From positions 1-20,833 of the forward strand of contig DBKX01000084.1 in NCBI GenBank assembly GCA_002297865.1: a stretch of 20,833 nucleotides of DNA, in the 5' to 3' direction. This document shows, piece by piece, positions 15,547-20,833 of the stretch (the first letter of the stretch is position 1; each line of letters opens with the position of its first letter). Origin of the DNA: Lachnoclostridium sp. UBA739 (GTDB lineage Bacteria; Bacillota_A; Clostridia; Lachnospirales; Lachnospiraceae). The notes beneath the pieces were generated by a model. It searched no databases and was not told the origin of the DNA. It was given only the letters and a program-made list of their open reading frames with translations. Both the position numbers and the translations under genes were made by a program.

Positions 15547-16914
15547 TTGGAAGGTAATGTAAAGAAAAAAGAATACTATGAGACAATAAAGGTTGTAGCA
15601 ATCCCTGTAATTCTACAAAACCTTTTGACATCATCGTTAGGAGCAATTGATTTATTTATGGTAACACGACTTGGGGATGCGTCAGTTGCAGGAATTGGAT
15701 TTTCCAACAGATTATTTTTAATTCTGATAAGCGTTATAAATGGTATTGCCAGTGGTGGAGCTATTTTTGCAGCGCAGTATCATGGACAGAAAAACAATTT
15801 AATGATTCAAAAAGTAATGAAACTCTGCGCGATTGTTAGTATTGGAATTTCTTTGATATTCGTAGTGGCAAGTACAATATTTTCGAAGAATATCATTGGA
15901 CTGTATTCAGATGATCAAGTGGCAACTATGCAAGGAGCAACATATGTTAGAGTAGTATGCTGGGCGTATTTGTGTACCGCATTAATATCTGTTCTTTCTA
16001 GTATATTAAGAAGCATCAAGAGTGCAAAGGTTCCTCTATATGCCAGTATAACTGCGGTGTTGACCAATACGTTATTAAACTTTTTGTTTGTGTACGGTAT
16101 CATCAGCAGGCATACGGAACGTGTTGAGTGGATTGCAGCTGCAACCGTTATATCAAAGTTAATAGAATTGATGATATTAGTGGTTTATATATTTTCAGAT
16201 GGAAGCATTTTGAGGTGTAATTACTTCGGATTAGACGTTGACTTAAGTATTATGGTTAAGATATTAAAGAAGGTTGGTCCACTAATACTGAATACGTTTC
16301 TTTGGTCCTTAGGGCAGACTTTTTATACAGGAGTTATGGGAAAGGTAGGTACAGAGTCTGTTGCAGCTTATAATGTGGCACAGACAATAGAATCTTTGGC
16401 ATTTACAATTTTTAGTGGTCTTGCATGTGCAGGCAATGTTTTAGTGGGGCATCTTATTGGTAATGATGAAAAGGATGAAGCATATGATGTGTCTGGAAAA
16501 CTGATTGTTGTATGCATTGCAGGAGGCATACTGATAGGGGGTATTATGATTGTAATAGCACCAATTGTTTTTGGAATGTATAAACATCTTAAACCAGACA
16601 CTCGAGTAATGGCTATAAATATTGTACGAATTATGGGACTGCTCTTCTGGATAAAGGTTACCAATATGTTTATAATCCAAGGCGTACTTAGAGCGGGGGG
16701 AGATGTTGTCTATACACTGATTCAGAGCATGGTAGCGATGTGGTGTATTGGTGTACCATTCACACTAATTGTGGCTAATGTTTTTCACGTAGGAATTTAC
16801 ATTGTATTAATTTGTACTTTTGCTGAAGAAGTTGTAAAATTAATTGCATCCTATATTCGATACAGAAAGAAAAAATGGATTGTAAATGTTACAAAGAACG
16901 AAAGTTGGGAGTGA
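15547..16914 (+). CDS. MATE-family multidrug/metabolite exporter
   Basis: This 455-residue protein has the length, twelve membrane-spanning segments and twofold repeat of MATE transporters, including the first-helix region PVILQNLLTSSLGAIDLFMV and the later counterpart PLILNTFLWSLGQTFYTGVM. MATE proteins export cationic or amphipathic compounds using sodium or proton gradients across the cytoplasmic membrane. The start is TTG at 15547, preceded by GAGGGAGA (15535-15542), the same initiation cassette as the upstream two genes; 30 nt separate it from the previous stop. Its place at the end of the operon suggests export of the finished product and self-resistance. It ends 7 nt before the DJ-1-family gene. 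Confidence 0.93.
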   Translation: MEGNVKKKEYYETIKVVAIPVILQNLLTSSLGAIDLFMVTRLGDASVAGIGFSNRLFLILISVINGIASGGAIFAAQYHGQKNNLMIQKVMKLCAIVSIGISLIFVVASTIFSKNIIGLYSDDQVATMQGATYVRVVCWAYLCTALISVLSSILRSIKSAKVPLYASITAVLTNTLLNFLFVYGIISRHTERVEWIAAATVISKLIELMILVVYIFSDGSILRCNYFGLDVDLSIMVKILKKVGPLILNTFLWSLGQTFYTGVMGKVGTESVAAYNVAQTIESLAFTIFSGLACAGNVLVGHLIGNDEKDEAYDVSGKLIVVCIAGGILIGGIMIVIAPIVFGMYKHLKPDTRVMAINIVRIMGLLFWIKVTNMFIIQGVLRAGGDVVYTLIQSMVAMWCIGVPFTLIVANVFHVGIYIVLICTFAEEVVKLIASYIRYRKKKWIVNVTKNESWE

Positions 16915-16921
16915 ATGAATT

Positions 16922-17485
16922 ATGAAAATAGCATTTATCATTTTCGAGGGAGTTACGGCACTTGATTTTATTGGTACGTATGATCCGATATCAAGACTTA
17001 AAACCATGGGCTTCAAGGATAACCTTGAAGTAGACATTTGTTCTTATCAGAAGACAGTTGATGATTTCTCAAGTAATATTCATTTTACTGATTTAAAAGT
17101 CGTTAAAGAACTCTCTAAGTATGACATGATTATTATACCTGGTGGCTTTGGCACAAGAACGCTTATGAAGGAAGAAGACTTCCTTGCTTGGATAAAAACC
17201 AGTCGAGAAGATGCCATTAAAGCTTCAGTCTGTACAGGCGCTTTGATTTGGGCAGCAGCGGGGTATTTAAGTGGAAAACATGCAACAACTCATTTTAATT
17301 CTTTTGATACGATAAAGGATATGGGAGTAAAAGTTGAAGCTGAAAAACGGGTTGTTGAGGATGGAAATATGATTACAGCAAGAGGTGTTTCAGCAGGAAT
17401 TGATCTTGGACTTTTCATTTGTGAAAAGATACAAGGAAAGGAAGTTCGTGACAAGATAGCAAGGCAGATGGACTATCATTATTAA
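16922..17485 (+). CDS. DJ-1/PfpI-family protein, isonitrile hydratase (InhA)-like
   Basis: This 187-residue protein has the DJ-1/PfpI fold with a nucleophile elbow at SVCTGAL (Cys104) followed by Thr105, and Asp15 in the N-terminal strand motif TALDF. Asp, Cys and Thr in these positions are the pattern of Pseudomonas isonitrile hydratase, and the segments ATTHF and ARGVSAGIDLGL agree with that subgroup. Closely related proteins also act as glyoxalase-like or stress enzymes, and the fold alone does not prove isonitrile chemistry. The gene starts 7 nt after the MATE gene, sharing its GGGAG site, so it belongs to the same operon. No isonitrile synthase is visible in the window. The insertion sequence begins within about 10 nt of its stop, so any further downstream genes may have been lost or displaced. 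Confidence 0.8.
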   Translation: MKIAFIIFEGVTALDFIGTYDPISRLKTMGFKDNLEVDICSYQKTVDDFSSNIHFTDLKVVKELSKYDMIIIPGGFGTRTLMKEEDFLAWIKTSREDAIKASVCTGALIWAAAGYLSGKHATTHFNSFDTIKDMGVKVEAEKRVVEDGNMITARGVSAGIDLGLFICEKIQGKEVRDKIARQMDYHY

Positions 17486-17493
17486 TTAGGTAA

Positions 17494-17512
17494 TTGCGAA
17501 ACTCACAAAGCC
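17494..17512 (+). repeat. Left inverted end of the insertion sequence
   Basis: It begins TTGCGAAAC and pairs with the right end at 15 of 19 positions. It lies 9 nt after the stop of the DJ-1-family gene. Confidence 0.65.
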
Positions 17513-17636
17513 TGTTTGTAATCTAGAACTAAAAAAAGAAAAATTATGCAAAGCATGAATTCAAAAAATAAAATGTGGACAACTGGGAATTTTGGTGCAC
17601 TTTAATAAGCCGCAGACATTATTGAGTTGGTAGGAC

Positions 17637-19103
17637 CTAAGAAATTAGAGGTTTTAGACTTCGAATGTATTCGGGATGTTTGATTTTATCTGTCAGCATA
17701 ACAGTTATTAATTGTGTAATACCTGCAAGAATTAAGTCGGCATGTAATGTTTTTTCATTTTTTGTTCGACGTCCTGTAAAACAGAGAGTATCTTTTATGC
17801 GATTGATATCTCTTTCAACTGTAGTTCGGACTTTATAGGTGGAATTCCATTCTTCTGTTCCACGAATTGTTCCAGGATAAGCACGCAAGTTTTTTTCAGA
17901 ATAGATATAAATCATGCGTCCACATTTACATGAAGTGCAGGGATTTTTAAAGAAGCATTCCCTATGGCTTTTTTAGTCGTTTTGTCATATATCCATTTTA
18001 TCTTTGGACAGTCGAACTTGAAAGTCAGAATGCTGTTTCGGTATTTCTTTCATTCTGGCTTCATGGGAAGAGAAGAATCATGAGGACAACAGGGGATACC
18101 ATCTCCGTTAATGGTGTAATTCTGATTTTCAAGACCAGATCTTGCATTCAGCGGAATATATGTTTTTGTGAAATGATTATTATCACCGAAAGTATCACCA
18201 GTAAGTAGATTCTTGTAGAGTTCTACAGTATCAAAATGCGGCATCTCCAAGGAATGTTTTAGGATTGAACAGTGGATGCTTTGAAAAGAAATCTTTCAGT
18301 GTTGGAATTAAAAGTTTAAAGTCATGCACACACTTATCCTCGTCAGGGGAATCAGATTTCTTTTCGACAACGATGTCAAGATGGCTCGTCATAAAGTCTT
18401 TATTATAAAAAGGGATATGGCGGATGATGCCAAGTCCATTGGTAACAATGCAAAACTTGAAGACATAGTAAAAATGGCCATTTATGTAGAGCTGCTTAAT
18501 TTCAGGCTTGGGAGAGGCATGAGAAGGCATGGAGCCGTAAGCAGCTTTATATGGATTATAGTTCTTATAAGTGTTCGCCTTTGCATAAGCCTTGGGTTGC
18601 TTGATAATACGATTTGCGTATTTTGAGTTGTTTTCAGTAACAAATGCCTCAATGCCGGATGAGTCAAAAATAATCATGTCAGCTTTTGGCAGAATCAACA
18701 GCCTGACATATGGGTTCGGTAACATCAACGAGGTTATCAAAAACGAGATGCAAATCATCTAAGAAGTCCTGCTTAAAACGAGTGATTTTAGAAGCGTCAG
18801 GAACCTTTGTAAAACCATAGAAATCATGAAGTGGTTTGGAGTAAGCAAGAAAAGTTAAAAGAAGCTGATCTGTAGGTATAGAGAAAATACGCTGAATAAT
18901 CAAAGCCCACAGTAAAGCTTGTAAAGAGTATTTACGGGATCTTCCCGTTGATGCATAGAAATGATTTCGAATGGAATTCGGAATCATTTCATCAATGTCG
19001 ATATGAGTTTCTAATAGAGAAAGAAACGCAGGTTTGTCATTTTTAAAAATATTTTGGCAATCTGAAAAACATCTGCCAAAGAAAGCTGTTTATATGGTAT
19101 CAT
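17637..19103 (-). pseudogene. DDE transposase, multiply frameshifted (IS1182-like)
   Basis: Fragments in different minus-strand frames together form one transposase. The start lies at 19103 (after GAAAGGAG), but the frame is lost after about 30 residues. The N-terminal domain resumes at 18679-18987 (HFYASTGRSRKYSLQALLWA). The catalytic region lies in 18231-18758 (FDSSGIEAFVTEN, GSMPSHA, KTFLGDAAF) and continues at 18050-18250 (IPLNARSGLENQNYT). A C-terminal fragment at 17637-17915 contains the RGTEEWNSTYKVRTTVERD and ILAGITQL segments. The region between about 17916 and 18050 is further degraded. At least four frame changes mean that it cannot make an active enzyme. The family looks like the IS1182-type DDE transposases common in clostridia; the exact family needs a database search. 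Confidence 0.88.
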
Positions 19104-19157
19104 TGTATTAGAATAACTCCTTTCTTGGGTGTAGGTTTATAGTTTTTGGTCAATTCT

Positions 19158-19166
19158 ATTATACCA
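19158..19166 (-). promoter_or_regulatory. Extended -10 promoter of the transposase
   Basis: On the minus strand the sequence reads TGGTATAAT, a perfect -10 hexamer with the TG extension, about 55 nt before the transposase start. No good -35 is present, as is common for extended -10 promoters. Confidence 0.5.
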
Positions 19167-19219
19167 TATCCAGTGAGGAGTAATTTTATTTTTTGTAACA
19201 TAAAGTGCCGTATTTATGC

Positions 19220-19238
19220 GGCTTGTAGCGTTTCGCAA
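19220..19238 (-). repeat. Right inverted end of the insertion sequence
   Basis: It ends in GTTTCGCAA on the plus strand and mirrors the left end (15 of 19 positions). The malQ gene starts 38 nt beyond it, so the element may have displaced or supplied the promoter of malQ. Confidence 0.65.
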
Positions 19239-19276
19239 ACGTCAAATCATTACTAATTAGAAAGAGGTGTTAAAAT

Positions 19277-20725
19277 ATGAGAGAAGCGGGAGTTTTAATG
19301 CCTGTTTTTTCAATGCCATCCAAATACGGTATTGGAGATTTCGGGAAGGAAAGTTATAAGTTTGTAGATTATATAAAGAAGATGGGATTCAAGGTGTGGC
19401 AGATTCTTCCCCTAAATCCGTTAGGCTATGGCAATTCACCCTACCAGCCATATTCCTCTTATGCAGGAGATGAGATATACATAAGCTTAGATTACTTAAA
19501 AAGGGATGGACTGTTAAAGGAAGAGATTCATTCCTTTCAAAAAAACAGCACTAAAGTGGATTATGACAAGGTAAGAAGATTTAAGGAACAATACTTAAAG
19601 AAAGCATTTGAGAATTTTAATGAGGATAGTTCCTACTTGGAATTCAGTAAGCAGGAATGGGTAAAGAAATATGCCATTTTTCTGACATTCAAGAAAGAAA
19701 ATGAGCTTAGGTGCTGGAATGAATGGCCTAAGGAGTTTAAAAACTATCTGGAAGACAAAGCAATAGATTTGGCGAAATATCAGAATAAAATTCGCTATGA
19801 AATGTTTGTACAGTATATTTTCTTCAAACAGTGGATGGAACTAAAGCATTATGCAAATGAATCAGGAATACAGATAATGGGCGATATACCTTTTTATGTA
19901 GGAACAGATTCTTTGGATGTCTGGGGACATAAAGAAAACTTTTTATTAGACGATAAGGGGCATCCAACCTTTATCGCTGGAGTGCCACCAGACTTATTCA
20001 GTAAGACTGGACAAAGATGGGGAAACCCAATTTATGATTGGGAACAGTTAAAAAAGGATCAGTATAAGTTTTGGATTGAACGAATTGCATATAGTGGGAC
20101 CTTATTTGATATCGTAAGAATTGACCATTTCCGAGCATTTGATACCTATTGGAAGATTCCAGCATCTTGTCCTACTGCAGTGGATGGAGAGTGGATAGAA
20201 GCTCCAGGGTATGAGGTTTTTGAAGCGTTAGGGAAACAAACGGATGTGAAAATAGTTGTTGAAGATCTAGGAAACCTTCGCCAAGAGGTTAGGGAATTAA
20301 GAGACTATTATAACTTAAAAGGAATGGGAATTTTACAATATGCGTTTGGAAGAGATTATATAGAACGTCTACGCCCAAGGGAGAATTCTGTTTTTTACAC
20401 AGGCAATCACGATAACCAGACAATTTGGGAATGGTATCATGATAAGAGTGCAAAACAAAGAAGAAGAGCCAATAAAATTTTAAAAGAAAGTGGCTGTAAA
20501 CAGAGAAAACTGTCTCATAGATTTATTTCTTATGCAATGAATACAGTTGCTGAGTTAGTAGTAATTCCAGTTGCAGATATCATAAATCAAGATGGAAGAG
20601 GCAGAATAAATACTCCATCAACGATAGGTTCGCCTAACTGGGAATGGAAGTTACAGGATTTTAATGAGTTACAAAAAAATATTCCATCTATGAAAAAAAT
20701 CATAGCAGCAAGTAAACGAAATTAG
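19277..20725 (+). CDS. malQ: 4-alpha-glucanotransferase (amylomaltase)
   Basis: This 482-residue GH77 enzyme transfers alpha-1,4-glucan chains between maltodextrins in the cytoplasm during glycogen or maltose use. Catalytic residues are recognisable: Asp283 in VRIDHFRAF (nucleophile), Glu329 in VVEDLG (acid/base) and Asp379 in TGNHDNQT. The N-terminal start motif REAGVLMPVFSMPSKYGIGDFG and the C-terminal GSPNWEWKL show a complete protein of normal length. An AAAGAGGTG site precedes the ATG. It is unrelated to the biosynthetic operon, so the chromosome returns to housekeeping genes after the insertion sequence. Confidence 0.96.
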   Translation: MREAGVLMPVFSMPSKYGIGDFGKESYKFVDYIKKMGFKVWQILPLNPLGYGNSPYQPYSSYAGDEIYISLDYLKRDGLLKEEIHSFQKNSTKVDYDKVRRFKEQYLKKAFENFNEDSSYLEFSKQEWVKKYAIFLTFKKENELRCWNEWPKEFKNYLEDKAIDLAKYQNKIRYEMFVQYIFFKQWMELKHYANESGIQIMGDIPFYVGTDSLDVWGHKENFLLDDKGHPTFIAGVPPDLFSKTGQRWGNPIYDWEQLKKDQYKFWIERIAYSGTLFDIVRIDHFRAFDTYWKIPASCPTAVDGEWIEAPGYEVFEALGKQTDVKIVVEDLGNLRQEVRELRDYYNLKGMGILQYAFGRDYIERLRPRENSVFYTGNHDNQTIWEWYHDKSAKQRRRANKILKESGCKQRKLSHRFISYAMNTVAELVVIPVADIINQDGRGRINTPSTIGSPNWEWKLQDFNELQKNIPSMKKIIAASKRN

Positions 20726-20776
20726 CCAATGGTTGACTTATGGAATTGCAAGTGATATTATAACAACAGATTGAAC

Positions 20777-20833
20777 GCAGTCCGTTCATGAAGGGGTACA
20801 CCACCACGGGTGTAAACTTCATGAGCGAACTGC
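20777..20833. terminator. Long imperfect palindrome after malQ
   Basis: A 17-bp stem with two mismatches (20777-20793 with 20817-20833) encloses a second 6-bp stem (20797-20802 with 20809-20814). It starts 52 nt after malQ and runs to the window edge, so a T-run could not be checked. It may be the malQ terminator or a dispersed palindromic repeat. Confidence 0.5.

Larger units (their letters stand above)
17494..19238. mobile_element. Decayed insertion sequence with inverted ends
   Basis: The element of about 1745 bp is bounded by imperfect inverted repeats: 17494-17512 and 19220-19238 match at 15 of 19 positions, including a perfect outer TTGCGAAAC. It holds one transposase gene on the minus strand, broken by several frameshifts. 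A TAATTAG heptamer occurs on both sides (17483-17489 and 19254-19260) but is not flush with the ends, so a target duplication is not certain. Confidence 0.85.

Noticed and set aside
16922..17485. Operon as an isonitrile pathway
   Set aside because: Only the hydratase-like protein hints at it; no isonitrile synthase or matching oxygenase is present.
18324..18626. Plus-strand open frame within the insertion sequence
   Set aside because: It is antisense to the conserved transposase core and has no start signal.
17483..19260. TAATTAG on both sides of the insertion sequence as a target duplication
   Set aside because: The copies are not adjacent to the inverted ends (4 and 15 nt away) and the heptamer is common in AT-rich DNA.
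1..20833. CRISPR array, tRNA or rRNA genes
   Set aside because: No regularly spaced repeats and no tRNA- or rRNA-like sequences were noticed on reading either strand.

Overview
The window looks like a chromosomal segment of an AT-rich, strictly fermentative Firmicute, most likely a Clostridia/Lachnospiraceae-type gut or sediment anaerobe. This rests on the low-GC codon choice, strong AAAGGAG-type ribosome binding sites, TTG/GTG starts, a pyruvate formate-lyase (PFL) locus and a clostridial-looking decayed insertion sequence. The genus cannot be fixed from the sequence alone.

Layout. (1) 1-1006: a terminator for something upstream, then pflA (PFL activase) on the minus strand with its own terminator. 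(2) 1383-4272, plus strand: a three-gene block of acyl carrier protein, KASIII-like enzyme and benzoate-CoA-ligase-like adenylating enzyme, closed by a bidirectional terminator. (3) 4337-6756, minus strand: PFL encoded as two separate genes, a 690-residue body with the active-site Cys pair and an 80-residue piece with the glycyl-radical loop. (4) 6757-7230: divergent promoter region. (5) 7231-17485, plus strand: a long, tightly packed operon. It encodes a 29-residue Cys-containing peptide, a radical SAM/SPASM protein, a BtrH-like papain-fold protein, a second acyl carrier protein, a multi-spanning ABC-2-like permease, TldD, TldE/PmbA, a second BtrH-like protein with a C-terminal DUF1349-like domain, a MATE exporter and a DJ-1/PfpI (InhA-like) protein. 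(6) 17494-19238: a frameshifted insertion sequence. (7) 19277-20725: malQ, followed by a long imperfect palindrome at the window edge.

How the genes may work together (inference). Parts 2 and 5 read as one biosynthetic system that has been placed in and beside an ordinary pfl locus. A ribosomal peptide would be modified by the radical SAM/SPASM enzyme and trimmed by the TldD/TldE protease. An acid would be activated by the ligase, carried on one of two carrier proteins, passed on by a KASIII-like enzyme that lacks the decarboxylation residues, and joined to an amine by BtrH-like acyltransferases. The MATE protein and the permease would export the product. A peptide/acyl-carrier hybrid of this composition matches no pathway I can name, and it is the main object of interest here.

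Other points worth attention: the two pfl transcription units have near-identical promoters (TTGACT-N17-TAAACT), which supports the idea that the three-gene block was inserted between pflB and pflA; the split PFL; and several RNA hairpins placed at translation-initiation sites or between genes.
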